From an uncultured Bacteroidia bacterium (GTDB lineage: Bacteria; Bacteroidota; Bacteroidia; Bacteroidales; F082): a stretch of DNA of 64,000 bases. The DNA is taken from NCBI GenBank assembly GCA_902801625.1, contig CADCJI010000005.1:177696-241695 (forward strand), given 5' to 3'. Numbering within the stretch: the first letter of the stretch is position 1; every line of letters begins with the position of its first letter. A model generated the notes under the pieces. The model saw only the letters and a program-made list of their open reading frames with translations. It was not told where the DNA came from and did no database searches. The translations under genes were made by a program, and so were the position numbers. Below, one piece after another: positions 25,334-34,949 of this stretch.

Positions 25334-26596
25334 ATGAGAGTTCTTTGGATAACAAGTCGGCCCATTTCTGGCACATGTGGAACATCAACAGCTGCATCAA
25401 GTGGCTCTTGGTTAGATGCAGCCTATGATAGTTGTAAGAAGTCAGGCTGTATCACGATAGATGTGGCCTCATTGGGTAACGTTTCTGAGGTTAAGTGTTT
25501 TAATGACGGCGATAATCGTTTCTTCGTGTTACCAGGCGGGAGTGATGTCAGGTATGACATTAGATTAAAAAAAAATATTCAGCATTGGAATGAGTTAAGA
25601 GGAATGACTTCTCCGGATATTGTTCAAATCTGGGGTACAGAGAAGTCTTATTATCTTTTGGCACAAGAAACTTTTCACGATGTACCAAGTGTCGTTTATA
25701 TCCAAGGTGTAATAACGAAGATTGCCGACGATTATAGTGTAGGATTATCGGAATGGACAAAGCTGTGTAACATTTCCATACAAGACCTATATAGAGGAAC
25801 ATGGATTAGCCGTACACAAAGACATTTTCGGAAGATGGCCAAAGTGGAGCATAAAATTTTGCAGAATTCTTATGGAATAATCTTAGAAAATGACTGGTGC
25901 GAAGATCAGATGAATGCAATAGCTCCCGGCAAACAGATTTTTAGAAGTAAATTACCAATCAAGCAAGTATTCTTTGATAAAGAATGGGATATTGATGTAG
26001 TAACAGCCCATACAATTTTCACCAATGCCGGTGCAGCCCCAATAAAGGGACATCATATCCTGTTCAAGGCACTCGGCATCGTTAAACGCGAGTTCGCGGA
26101 TGTGAAGGTTCTTATCCCCGGCTTTTCAAGAATGGGGAATTCATTTAAAGATAGGATAGGACGTAATGGTTATAGTAATTACCTTTCAAAACTAATTCGC
26201 AAATATCATCTTGAAGATAATATTCAGTATGTAGGCGTGCTCAATTCCGAGGGAATGGCAGAAATGATTGCAAAATGCAATGTTTTTGTTATGCCTTCTT
26301 GTATAGAAAATCACTCATCATCATTAATAGAGGCAATGATAGTAGGTGCACCTTGTGTGTCGTCATTTGTTGGAGGTGTTGGTAGCATAGCAGTACATAA
26401 CAAGAATTCTCTATTGTATAATTACCCTGATGCAGAAGCTTTAGCCGGTCTAATTTGCCGTGTACTGAGGAATCGAGAGCTTGCGGTTTCTTTGTCTGAC
26501 AATGCAAAAAAAATTAGAGAAGATAGGATAGTTAATTTAGGAGAGGATTTTTCTTCAATTTATCATTTAGTATTAAGAGATGAGGGCAAAAAATAA
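25334..26596 (+). CDS. Glycosyltransferase, GT4-like
   Basis: A 420-residue protein starting M-R-V-L-W-I-T-S-R-P-I-S-G, with P-S-C-I-E-N-H-S-S-S-L-I-E-A-M as the donor-site E-x7-E block, then G-A-P-C-V-S-S-F-V-G-G. It starts 2 nt after the previous stop. Its 3' end overlaps the polymerase start by 17 bp. The sugar specificity cannot be read. Confidence 0.83.
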   Translation: MRVLWITSRPISGTCGTSTAASSGSWLDAAYDSCKKSGCITIDVASLGNVSEVKCFNDGDNRFFVLPGGSDVRYDIRLKKNIQHWNELRGMTSPDIVQIWGTEKSYYLLAQETFHDVPSVVYIQGVITKIADDYSVGLSEWTKLCNISIQDLYRGTWISRTQRHFRKMAKVEHKILQNSYGIILENDWCEDQMNAIAPGKQIFRSKLPIKQVFFDKEWDIDVVTAHTIFTNAGAAPIKGHHILFKALGIVKREFADVKVLIPGFSRMGNSFKDRIGRNGYSNYLSKLIRKYHLEDNIQYVGVLNSEGMAEMIAKCNVFVMPSCIENHSSSLIEAMIVGAPCVSSFVGGVGSIAVHNKNSLLYNYPDAEALAGLICRVLRNRELAVSLSDNAKKIREDRIVNLGEDFSSIYHLVLRDEGKK

Positions 26597-27845
26597 TGCG
26601 AAGACACTGACAATCTTGTCAGCTTTATATATATTGCATGCTATTCCTATCATAGGATATTATACACCTGCGATAGTTTTTCTTCTAGTTACATTGCTAC
26701 TATATGTAGTGTTGGCTCTGAATGCGAGTTCTGGTTCTTTTGTAAGATTACTGGCTCTTTCATTACCTGTTATTAGCATTCCTTTTCTTAGGTTAATTCA
26801 AGTCATAGTTGTCGGAGAACGTGATTTTTATTTGGAGAGTTACAGCTTTATTCAGGTTTTGATTTATCCAATGCTTGGGCTTTATGTTTTGCGAAGCAAG
26901 AATATCACTTTTTGCAAGACCATTCTTCTAATATTCTTAGTTTCATATTCTATAACTGCAGTAACAACTATCATAGGATGTTACTTGTTCCCAGACGCAG
27001 CAAGGGCTCTTACAGGAAATCAAGATAATCTTGCATTATATGGTCAATACAAACGCATGAATATCGGAGATTTTCATTTCGTTTATTTTATTACATTAAC
27101 ACTCCCTCTTATAATTGGGAGTATTAGATATAAATTAATTAAGAAGCCAATTGGAATCCTACTTGTTGTACTTGTTATAGTCGCCGTATATTATTCAGCA
27201 TATACGACAGCGTTGCTTTTTTCTATTTTAGCACTTTTATTATTCTTTGTGCCTAAAAATATTGCCGGAAACAAACTTTTTTTTCTTGGAATTGTGGCTT
27301 TTGTTATATTGATGATGAGTAGTACTGTTTTGTCTACGATATTATCGTCCGTTTCAGGAAATATAAATAATGAAGATATCGCGAGCCGATTAGCAGATAT
27401 GTCTACTGTGTTTTCCGGTGGTACTGTTGAATCGTTAGACGCAGAGTCCGATATGGGGGCTCGTTACGATTTGTTTTCACGTTCTTGGCAAGCATTTCTT
27501 CAGAATCCTATTATAGGTTCTTGGAGCTTGAGAGCTATTGGGGGACACTCTTTTTTCTTGGATACCATAGGTCTGTTTGGGCTCCTAGGTCTGCTTTGTT
27601 TAGTGTGGATGTATGTACGTTCTTTTAAACTGTTTTTGGCTCCGTTCAGAAAGAATTCCTGGTATGCTTTTCTTCTTTCTACTTTTTTCCTAATAATTTT
27701 TCAAGCAATTTTAAATCCACAGCCAACCATCAAAGTTTTGTCTTTCGTCTTACCGATGTATGCTTGTTTGATGGATAAAGAAACTCGTAGATGCTATTTA
27801 AAAGTGGATAAAAAGAATTGTACAGATAAGGGAATTGTTACATAA
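26580..27845 (+). CDS. O-antigen/capsule polymerase, Wzy-like
   Basis: A 421-residue protein with about 10-12 hydrophobic helices and a large loop between late helices (L-S-G-G-T-V-E-S-L-D-A-E-S-D-M-G-A-R-like region, ~residues 280-300). The R-Y-D-L-F-S-R-S-W...N-P-I-I-G-S-W pattern is typical of Wzy/ligase-type proteins. Wzy families share little sequence, so the call rests on topology and position between glycosyltransferases. It starts inside the previous gene (17-bp overlap). Confidence 0.75.
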   Translation: MRAKNNAKTLTILSALYILHAIPIIGYYTPAIVFLLVTLLLYVVLALNASSGSFVRLLALSLPVISIPFLRLIQVIVVGERDFYLESYSFIQVLIYPMLGLYVLRSKNITFCKTILLIFLVSYSITAVTTIIGCYLFPDAARALTGNQDNLALYGQYKRMNIGDFHFVYFITLTLPLIIGSIRYKLIKKPIGILLVVLVIVAVYYSAYTTALLFSILALLLFFVPKNIAGNKLFFLGIVAFVILMMSSTVLSTILSSVSGNINNEDIASRLADMSTVFSGGTVESLDAESDMGARYDLFSRSWQAFLQNPIIGSWSLRAIGGHSFFLDTIGLFGLLGLLCLVWMYVRSFKLFLAPFRKNSWYAFLLSTFFLIIFQAILNPQPTIKVLSFVLPMYACLMDKETRRCYLKVDKKNCTDKGIVT

Positions 27846-28125
27846 AAGTTGATAACAATGTGTTAATTGGATATTTGTTCGTGTCTTTATGGTTTTCAAT
27901 CATTTAGGTATGAGAAAAAGAAAGCCCAACCAACCTTATCGATTACAGGTGACAAATATTGCAAATAATTCAAGAATTCTCATTATGAAAGAAATAGTAT
28001 TCTCATAGGGACATCAAGGACTGCATACACTATGTCAATACAATTGGTTGCCAATAAAGGGTTGTCCCCATGGAAATCATTATTAACGAATTATTGTATT
28101 GAATTATAATAAACTCTAAAGCACA
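27846..28125. other. 280-bp gap with an unrecognised, possibly decayed coding stretch
   Basis: A frame reading G-T-S-R-T-A-Y-T-M-S-I-Q-L-V-A-N-K-G-L is open up to a stop shortly before the next gene but has no start and no recognised family. It may be a gene remnant. No terminator or promoter box is evident. Confidence 0.25.
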
Positions 28126-29313
28126 ATGAAAATAGCATATTATTCTAATTATGTGGGCAAAGAATTTGCCCGTAAATATTGTAATGGAGTAAAGTATGCC
28201 ATATCTGGTCCTCTGAAGATGCAAGGTATAGCACGAGCATTACTATCAGTAGGACATGAAGTAATCATCTTTAGCCCAGGAATCACAACATGCAATTGCA
28301 AAATTGCGGCTTTCTCCGAAGTTGAAAAGTACCCAGAGGGTAATTTAGTGATTCATTATTGCGATATTCTCTCATTTAGGCATCGAGGTCCAGTAAATGA
28401 TTACAGGATACATCGTATGATAGCCAAAGTGGACACAATTGAATATTTTGATGCCTATTTGTACTATAATCCATATTTAGGTGCTGCTCTGAATCTTCCT
28501 CTATTTAAGAATCGTCTCAAAATACTGGAATATGAAGATAATGTTTACAACAAATATGTAGTAGGAGCACAAAATCCCTTTGAAGGGATAAGGAGTACCA
28601 TCTATAAATATGTTGTGAAGAGAACTAATGCTGCTTTTATAGTATGTAAAGGAATGTTTTCAAGAGGAGAGGTCAAAAAATGCATCTTGACTCCTGGTGT
28701 CATAAACGATGATGTAACAGATGCTATATCTTTAGAAGAACATCATTTGACAGAAGGGCATAAAACAAGAATTATACTGACGGGAGGTACGGGTTATGAC
28801 AAGGGGAGTGATGTCATTATCAAGGCGCTTCAGTACGTTCAATCACCTTGTTCATTGGATTTCTATACAAACGGGAATTTCTTTGATCAAGCGAAAGCAT
28901 TGGTAACCTCAGTGCCCGACAGACACGAAATCAACATTAAAGGATATATGCCTCATAAAGACCTGATGAAGGTACTAAGTGCCGAAGGGGATATTTTCCT
29001 TAGCACAACTAGGAGTATGGGAGTTGAGGCTCAAAGTGCAGGCTTTCCCTTTAAGATAATGGAGTATGCTGCACTGGGCCGTCCGATTATAAGCAGCGAA
29101 CTGGCTAAGTTGGACGACGATTTTAACATTAGGGTCAACTACTACGAAGGAGACAGCCCTTTGACTTTGGCTAAAACCATAGACGATGTCATAATGAATT
29201 ATGAGGATAGGAGCCGTAAAGCAATTGAACTGCAAAAACTTGTTCTTGGGCGATATACGATTATGGGGCTAGGTAAACAATTAAAACAATTTTTAAACAC
29301 AATTCAAAAGTAA
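28126..29313 (+). CDS. Glycosyltransferase, GT4-like
   Basis: A 395-residue protein beginning M-K-I-A-Y-Y-S-N-Y-V-G. The C-terminal half has T-G-G-T-G-Y-D-K-G-S-D and F-K-I-M-E-Y-A-A-L-G-R-P-I-I-S-S, the nucleotide-sugar site of GT-B enzymes. The E-x7-E motif is less standard than in the neighbours. It begins the second half of the assembly genes, after a 280-bp gap. Confidence 0.75.
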   Translation: MKIAYYSNYVGKEFARKYCNGVKYAISGPLKMQGIARALLSVGHEVIIFSPGITTCNCKIAAFSEVEKYPEGNLVIHYCDILSFRHRGPVNDYRIHRMIAKVDTIEYFDAYLYYNPYLGAALNLPLFKNRLKILEYEDNVYNKYVVGAQNPFEGIRSTIYKYVVKRTNAAFIVCKGMFSRGEVKKCILTPGVINDDVTDAISLEEHHLTEGHKTRIILTGGTGYDKGSDVIIKALQYVQSPCSLDFYTNGNFFDQAKALVTSVPDRHEINIKGYMPHKDLMKVLSAEGDIFLSTTRSMGVEAQSAGFPFKIMEYAALGRPIISSELAKLDDDFNIRVNYYEGDSPLTLAKTIDDVIMNYEDRSRKAIELQKLVLGRYTIMGLGKQLKQFLNTIQK

Positions 29314-29343
29314 AGTCAGACTATTCAAAAGCAAGATATAAAC

Positions 29344-30264
29344 ATGGCAATAAACAAAAAACAATCTGATATATTTTGGACGTTGAAGGCGTTTGCTATA
29401 TTTGCTGTTTTTTTCGCTCATATGCCAGGGCACTTATATAATGCCGTAATCTTTGACAGAGTCGGTCTAATAGGTGTACCGCTGTTTATGCTATGTGCTG
29501 GCTTTTTCAACAAAAGAGGTCAGGAAGCAAGTTTCTTAGGATTTCTTAATAAAAAGCTCTACACCATTATTATTCCGTGGCTTATTTGGGGTACGGTAAC
29601 ATTCTTCATTCACTGCCTTAAGGAACCTAATTTCGGTGTACTAACTTATCTGAAATGGATTTTAGGTATCGGTACTTGGTTATATTTTGTTCCCGTACTT
29701 TTATGCTGTCAGATTCTGTCCTATTACATCAATAATGTTGTATTATTGGTTTTGGGATTAGTGTCAATGTTCTTGTCCGTATTCCACGTTATTCTTTATA
29801 ACGAGTTGTTCACACCATATGTGAATCCCTTTAATTTTATAGGCTATTTTGCCATCGGTAATTTTCTGCATACTTATGACAAGTGGCTGTCTATTAAACC
29901 AATAGTGGGGTGTGGTGTGGCGATTATCAGTATCCTGCTTATATGCTTGTTTAAACCTGTTTATTGGTATCCTTTTACTCTTGTGACTTCGACAGTTTTA
30001 TTGATAGGATTGTTCTCAATATACCAAGCATTCAACTGCTCTTTTGTATCACCGATTGGAAAGGTAAGTTTTGTAATCTATTTGTCTCACATTCAAATAG
30101 CAGGTTTCATTAATCAAATGCTTAGTAGATTGTGGGGGACTCCGTTCGAGTTTTTGAAAGTAGTTGTTGCCTTCACTTTGGTGACATTGATGGTAATAGG
30201 CTTTAAAAAGTTGCTTAGAGTTTTGAAGATGGATTCTTTGGAAAGGTATTTTGGTTATAGATAA
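29344..30264 (+). CDS. Membrane acyltransferase (acyltransferase-3 family)
   Basis: A 306-residue protein with about 8-10 membrane helices. The start Q-S-D-I-F-W-T-L-K-A-F-A-I-F-A-V-F-F-A-H contains the family's early conserved His after the first helix, and V-G-L-I-G-V-P-L-F-M-L-C-A-G-F-F is the second signature. Such enzymes O-acylate surface polysaccharides, usually with acetate. It lies between two glycosyltransferase genes with short gaps and is probably co-transcribed with them. Confidence 0.8.
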   Translation: MAINKKQSDIFWTLKAFAIFAVFFAHMPGHLYNAVIFDRVGLIGVPLFMLCAGFFNKRGQEASFLGFLNKKLYTIIIPWLIWGTVTFFIHCLKEPNFGVLTYLKWILGIGTWLYFVPVLLCCQILSYYINNVVLLVLGLVSMFLSVFHVILYNELFTPYVNPFNFIGYFAIGNFLHTYDKWLSIKPIVGCGVAIISILLICLFKPVYWYPFTLVTSTVLLIGLFSIYQAFNCSFVSPIGKVSFVIYLSHIQIAGFINQMLSRLWGTPFEFLKVVVAFTLVTLMVIGFKKLLRVLKMDSLERYFGYR

Positions 30265-30275
30265 AATGATGTATA

Positions 30276-31298
30276 ATGGCTCAAAAATATGATATTCTTT
30301 TCGTGACCACCATGGCGTCGTTCTACAAGGTTAATTTATTCAATGAGATCGCCAAAGAACAAAAAGTAATGGTTTTGTATACTGGTTCTACAGAAGGTGT
30401 AAGGAGTGCGGATTTCAGCAGTGTCAAAGCAAAATACGATAGTATTAAGCTACCGAGAAACAAGGCTTTGGCTATCTTGAAAACTGTTAAATTGCTTATA
30501 AGCATTTCTTTCAACAAGGCTAATGTAAGCGGATGGGATAACATAATTTCTTATCTTGTTGTTTTTTTGCATAAAAAGTCTAAAAATGGGTGCATCATTG
30601 AAAGCTCTATTTTTGAGAGTAATACAAAAGGGTTGAAGGCTTGGTTAAAAAAGGTGCTGCTCTCTCGCGTTTCAACTGTCTATGTCTCAGGCAAATCTCA
30701 GCGTATGCTGGCAGATGCATTAAGCTTTAATGGAAAAATAGTTGAATTTGGAGGCTGTGGGTTGTTGAATTATTTGCCCCAACCTGCATATATGCCGCGG
30801 ACTATTGTAAGGAAATTCCTTTATGTGGGCAGGATAGCCGAGGTAAAGAATCTTCAACTTTTGATTACAGTATTTAATGAATTAGTAGATCTGAACCTCA
30901 TCATTATAGGCGATGGCCCTCAACGGGAAGGTCTAGAAAAAAAAGCTGGTCAAAATATTCGTTTCTTAGGATCTATTGACAATAAGAAATTACCTCGCTT
31001 TTATAAAGAAGCCGATGTTTTTATATTGCCCTCTAAATCAGAGCCCTGGGGGCTTGTTGTAGAAGAGGCTCTGAATAATGGAACCCCTGTGATTGTAAGT
31101 TCCGCCGTAGGGTGTGCGAATAGTATAGTTAAGCCGTTTTCGTCAGGAATCATTTTTGAAACAGGGAATAAAGAGTCATTAAAAAGAACTATCCTAAAAA
31201 TGTGCAATCTGGATTTTTATAATGAGATACGAAAAAACGTGGCTTCAATGGACTTTATCGAACGAGGAAGGAAACAGGTCAATGCATTTGTTGATTAA
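30276..31298 (+). CDS. Glycosyltransferase, GT4-like
   Basis: A 340-residue GT-B protein with V-G-R-I-A-E-V-K-N-L, I-I-G-D-G-P-Q and P-S-K-S-E-P-W-G-L-V-V-E-E-A-L-N-N-G (E-x7-E). It starts 11 nt after the acyltransferase stop. The acceptor is unknown. Confidence 0.83.
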   Translation: MAQKYDILFVTTMASFYKVNLFNEIAKEQKVMVLYTGSTEGVRSADFSSVKAKYDSIKLPRNKALAILKTVKLLISISFNKANVSGWDNIISYLVVFLHKKSKNGCIIESSIFESNTKGLKAWLKKVLLSRVSTVYVSGKSQRMLADALSFNGKIVEFGGCGLLNYLPQPAYMPRTIVRKFLYVGRIAEVKNLQLLITVFNELVDLNLIIIGDGPQREGLEKKAGQNIRFLGSIDNKKLPRFYKEADVFILPSKSEPWGLVVEEALNNGTPVIVSSAVGCANSIVKPFSSGIIFETGNKESLKRTILKMCNLDFYNEIRKNVASMDFIERGRKQVNAFVD

Positions 31299-31624
31299 AC
31301 GAAATCGAACAAAAATGATTTCTAAAAATTACCAATTGTTGCCTAAAGGGTATTGAAGGTTTCTAGTGGATAAAACAAGAAATTGGCGTTCCCAATAAAT
31401 TATGGTGTGTGTTTTTATTGCTGTTAAAGTTATAGACTCCGTATGATTTCCCAAATTTCCTTCCTGTTGGTTTCTTGGGCATGTATTGTTATCTTCTCTT
31501 CTAGCTGCTTATAATACTACTTACGAATCGTTCAAATATCATTATGCTGTTTTGGCTCGTCTTGGATGCATTTAATTCGGAAAGACGACAATTTTAATAT
31601 AAAATAGAGTTTAATTCGTCTAAA
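31299..31624. other. 326-bp AT-rich intergenic region
   Basis: No ORF, repeat family or recognisable remnant was identified. It is low in G+C with short T-rich runs. A promoter for the following transferase could lie here, but no clean TAnnTTTG box was found. Confidence 0.3.
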
Positions 31625-32734
31625 ATGAAAATTCTGATAACGACAGGTTCTTTTTATCCGGCTCAGGAAGGGGGACCCACAAACGCAGTGTATTGGTTGG
31701 CTTCTGGTTTGGCGCATTGTGGCTATGATGTTCATGTGGTGGCCAGTTCGAAAGGACTGTCGGGACAAATGCCTTTGGATACATGGCAAGAGCTGAATGG
31801 TTTTAGGGTCATCTACAATTCTCCCGGCAAAGGTGAAGACATCCTCCATACGGAAATCGGTTGGAGCGAATGCCTTATCCGTTCAGGTGTTTGTGTCATA
31901 AAAGCCCATTTGTCGAATTTGAAGTATTTGAAAAGCGGAAGAAAACTGATACTCTCGCCAAGAGGAGAAGTTTTTTTTCCTGCTATTTTCCATAAAGGCA
32001 AAGTGTTTGGTTTACTGAAGTTTGTCTTCTTTAAGATTATGGGACTTTTGTATGGCAACAGAATTATTTATCATGGCACATCTGAAGAGGAAAAAGAGCA
32101 GATACAAAAGATTTTCGGACGAAAAAGGAGTGTTTTCACGGCTCCTAATTACATGATTATTCCAGATTACATTAATGATTCCGATAGGACAGGGGAGTAT
32201 AAAGACTTGATTTATGTTGGCCGAATAGCTCCAATTAAAGCTTTGGACAAACTTATTAAAGCCCTTTCTTTATCAAAGGCTTTTTTGGACAGTTCTGTCA
32301 GACTGCACATCTTAGGTGAATGTAAAGGAGATCACTATGATCTTTTGACTCAAATGATAGACCAACTTAACTTAAATGACAAGGTCGTGTTTCACGGAGT
32401 CGTTACTGGGCGTGATAAGGATTTGCTAATAGCTAACTCGCGTTGTCTGATATTGGCTTCTGAGTCAGAGAATTTTGGGAACGTGGTCATCGAAGCTTTA
32501 GCTCAGGGAACTCCTGTGATTGCATCGAAAGGAACGCCTTGGTCGGAATTGGAAGACAAGGATGCGGGTTTCTGGGTCTCGAACAAGCCACAGGATCTTT
32601 CTTCAGCTATAGACACCATGATTCAAATGGATGAGGTTCAGTATCAAGAACATCGCAAAAACGCCTATCGATATTCTAAAATGTTTGATGTTTATTCGAA
32701 TATGGATGTTTGGAGACTGATAATTGATAATTAG
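31625..32734 (+). CDS. Glycosyltransferase, GT4-like
   Basis: A 369-residue protein starting M-K-I-L-I-T-T-G-S-F-Y-P-A-Q-E-G-G, with V-G-R-I-A-P-I-K-A-L-D-K-L and S-E-S-E-N-F-G-N-V-V-I-E-A-L-A-Q-G (E-x7-E). It is the last capsule gene before island II. Three bases after its stop lies the 21-codon stub of the sugar transferase, so in the ancestral order this transferase probably directly preceded the initiating enzyme now at 41108. Confidence 0.85.
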   Translation: MKILITTGSFYPAQEGGPTNAVYWLASGLAHCGYDVHVVASSKGLSGQMPLDTWQELNGFRVIYNSPGKGEDILHTEIGWSECLIRSGVCVIKAHLSNLKYLKSGRKLILSPRGEVFFPAIFHKGKVFGLLKFVFFKIMGLLYGNRIIYHGTSEEEKEQIQKIFGRKRSVFTAPNYMIIPDYINDSDRTGEYKDLIYVGRIAPIKALDKLIKALSLSKAFLDSSVRLHILGECKGDHYDLLTQMIDQLNLNDKVVFHGVVTGRDKDLLIANSRCLILASESENFGNVVIEALAQGTPVIASKGTPWSELEDKDAGFWVSNKPQDLSSAIDTMIQMDEVQYQEHRKNAYRYSKMFDVYSNMDVWRLIIDN

Positions 32735-32737
32735 CAC

Positions 32738-32803
32738 CTGAACCAGTTTTTTAAACGTCTCTTCCATATCATCGGCAGTTTGTTTTTGCTGCTTACTATT
32801 TAA
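32738..32803 (+). pseudogene. 5' stub of the initiating sugar transferase, at the edge of island II
   Basis: The phase reads L-N-Q-F-F-K-R-L-F-H-I-I-G-S-L-F-L-L-L-T-I-stop. The intact sugar transferase at 41108 starts M-Y-Q-H-F-F-K-R-L-F-D-I-I-G-S-L-I-L-L-P-F. The DNA words (aaacgtct, atcat.ggcagt.tg, ctgct) also match. The start codon has decayed (CTG) and one codon is missing. The rest of the gene is replaced by island II, and a full copy resumes 8.3 kb downstream. Confidence 0.85.
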
Positions 32804-32860
32804 ATAAATCATCTTTTGTTCATCGTTTTGTGTTTAAAATTGAGGTTTTTTCTCAAATCC

Positions 32861-32891
32861 TTGCATGTTGAGATTAAAAACAGTATCTTTG
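32861..32891 (+). promoter_or_regulatory. Bacteroidetes-type promoter for rloA-rloB
   Basis: A TTG (-33 element, 32861-32863) lies 20 nt before TATCTTTG (32884-32891), which fits the TAnnTTTG -7 consensus. A start about 5 nt later would give a leader of roughly 20-25 nt to the ATG at 32920. Confidence 0.7.
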
Positions 32892-32919
32892 CAGCGTATA
32901 AAACAAAAACAAAGCTACC

Positions 32920-34182
32920 ATGCTTTATCAATTCACACTCGGCAATTACAGGTCGTTCTATAAGAAACGGACATTAAGCCTAATGGCAGAAGGTATCTCG
33001 GAAGCACCCACCGACAACATCGCTATCGACGGCAAACAAAAAGTATTGAAAACACTTGCCATCTATGGTGCCAATTCGAGCGGCAAATCCAATCTGGTGA
33101 AGGCGATTTCGGAAATGAGACTAATGGTGCTGAAATCGAACAAATTGAACGATGATGAAAACTTAAGGCATTTTCCTTTCCTGTTTCAGGTGGGAGCGAA
33201 TCAAGAGCCAACTTTTTTTGAGATTGTTTTCTCAAACCACACCACGGTTTATCGTTATGGTTTTGAATATAATCGTGAGAAAATTGTCAGTGAATGGCTG
33301 TTTGAAAAGAAAGGTCGCGGCGAGAAGTTGCTCTTTATTCGTACAAACGAAGGCATAGATTGGGACGAAAAGGTCTTCCAAGAGGGGAACATGCCCGACA
33401 GCGTCAATCTTAATGACAATCGGTTGTTCCTTTCTCTTTGCAACCAATTGGGAGGGAAGGTATCAAAGTCCATTATGTCGTGGTTTCAAAATGATTTGTC
33501 GGTCATTTCGGGGTTGACCAACCAATATTACAGGACATACACGCAACGCTTGTTCAAAGAGAAAGACCCCAAAAGCGATAAGGCTTTAGCGTTGTTTAAG
33601 GATTTGCAGTTGGGTTTCAACCAGTTGAGAGTTCATGAAGAACCTAATGTGATGTTCAATGGGGAGGTTCCTTCTGATCTCGTTGAGTTTTTCAAAGGTA
33701 ATGAGAAGCGTACCGTGGTTGACTCAAGTCATAACCTTTATACCAAGACGGGAAAAGTATGCGGGACGGTCGACATTCCTTTCGAGGAATACGAGTCGGA
33801 CGGCACCCAAAAATTATTCGACCTTTCCGGTCCCATGTTCAATGTGTTGAGCGAGGGTAGCACTTTGGTTATCGATGAGCTTGATGCGAAGATGCATCCT
33901 TTAATTTCACAATATCTAATAAGCATCTTCAATAGTCCTACCAAAAACCCTCATAATGCCCAATTGGTATTTACCACACATGATACACATTTGCTTTCTT
34001 CGCATCTGCTAAGGCGCGACCAGATATGGTTTACCGAAAAAGACCAAGCTGAACAAACTGACTTGTACAACATGATGGATATTGTTCTTCCCGACGGAAC
34101 CAAGCCTCGCAATGATAGCAATTACGAGAAAAACTACGTTGCTGGACGCTATGGGGCTGTGCCTTACATCATAAACGATTGA
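32920..34182 (+). CDS. rloA: RloA-like AAA ATPase
   Basis: A 420-residue protein starting M-L-Y-Q-F-T-L-G-N-Y-R-S-F, with Walker A I-Y-G-A-N-S-S-G-K-S-N (~residues 48-58), Walker B L-V-I-D-E-L-D-A-K-M-H-P (~311) and H-loop F-T-T-H-D-T-H-L-L. This is the ATPase half of RloA/RloB pairs, first noted as restriction-linked ORFs and related in logic to PARIS (AriA/AriB) defence. The partner RloB begins 3 nt after the stop. It has its own promoter, so it is an independent unit within island II. Confidence 0.85.
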   Translation: MLYQFTLGNYRSFYKKRTLSLMAEGISEAPTDNIAIDGKQKVLKTLAIYGANSSGKSNLVKAISEMRLMVLKSNKLNDDENLRHFPFLFQVGANQEPTFFEIVFSNHTTVYRYGFEYNREKIVSEWLFEKKGRGEKLLFIRTNEGIDWDEKVFQEGNMPDSVNLNDNRLFLSLCNQLGGKVSKSIMSWFQNDLSVISGLTNQYYRTYTQRLFKEKDPKSDKALALFKDLQLGFNQLRVHEEPNVMFNGEVPSDLVEFFKGNEKRTVVDSSHNLYTKTGKVCGTVDIPFEEYESDGTQKLFDLSGPMFNVLSEGSTLVIDELDAKMHPLISQYLISIFNSPTKNPHNAQLVFTTHDTHLLSSHLLRRDQIWFTEKDQAEQTDLYNMMDIVLPDGTKPRNDSNYEKNYVAGRYGAVPYIIND

Positions 34183-34185
34183 GCT

Positions 34186-34902
34186 ATGGGTATTCGTAAA
34201 AAGCGTTTAAGTGAACAGGAAAGAAGGCGTTTTGGACAGCAAAAAGCCAAAAGAGTGCCTCGTCAAGTAGTGTGTAGGATATTGATTGTTTGTGAAGGTA
34301 CTAAGACGGAACCCAACTATTTCCGCGCTTTCAACAAAAAGAGTCACCAGTCGGTGGTCTACGACCTTGAGATTCATGGTGAGGGAGTGAACACCCGTCA
34401 GGTAGTGGACAAGGCCATAGAGCTACGCGACAAAAATCCCAATACCTTTGACAGAGTATGGGCGGTGTTCGACAAGGACGACTTCAGCGACCATGATTTC
34501 AATGCCGCCATACAGAAAGCCGAGGGAAATCAAATCAACTGTGCCTGGAGCAACGAGTCGTTTGAGCTATGGTATCTTTATCATTTCAAAAATGTCACCA
34601 CGAGTATTCCTCGTGAAGAGTTCTATCAGCGCATTTCAGTTTCTGTCAATGAGTCACCGCTTTATAAAAAGAAAAAGACATACAGCTACAAAAAGGGCGA
34701 CCCTGAAAACCACAAAATCATGAACACCTATGGCTCGGAAGTGGATGCCATCAGATGGGCCGAAGCCAAGAGTCAAACCTACGAAGACCGTCGATACGCC
34801 CAACACAATCCTTGTACGATGGTGTTCAAGCTGGTTCGTCAATTGGAAGGACTTGATGATGAATTGAATGCATCGGTGGTGCAGAAGATGGAAAATGGGT
34901 AA
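34186..34902 (+). CDS. rloB: RloB-like protein (TOPRIM-like effector)
   Basis: A 238-residue protein. The basic N-terminus is followed by R-I-L-I-V-C-E-G-T-K-T-E-P-N-Y-F (conserved Glu motif, ~residues 30-45), then V-W-A-V-F-D-K-D-D-F (D-x-D motif) and W-S-N-E-S-F-E-L-W-Y-L-Y-H-F. These match the RloB family, whose fold resembles TOPRIM nucleases. It is the probable effector activated by RloA. The 3-nt gap to rloA indicates co-translation. Confidence 0.85.
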   Translation: MGIRKKRLSEQERRRFGQQKAKRVPRQVVCRILIVCEGTKTEPNYFRAFNKKSHQSVVYDLEIHGEGVNTRQVVDKAIELRDKNPNTFDRVWAVFDKDDFSDHDFNAAIQKAEGNQINCAWSNESFELWYLYHFKNVTTSIPREEFYQRISVSVNESPLYKKKKTYSYKKGDPENHKIMNTYGSEVDAIRWAEAKSQTYEDRRYAQHNPCTMVFKLVRQLEGLDDELNASVVQKMENG

Positions 34903-34949
34903 ATTAAGGACTTATTCAGCTCTTGTTTTTCTTTTTCATAGTCATTCTT

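Noticed and set aside
34923-34949. TTG start adding a poly-Phe leader to the giant NTPase
   Set aside because: TTG is rare as a start and the ATG at 34950 gives a normal soluble N-terminus.
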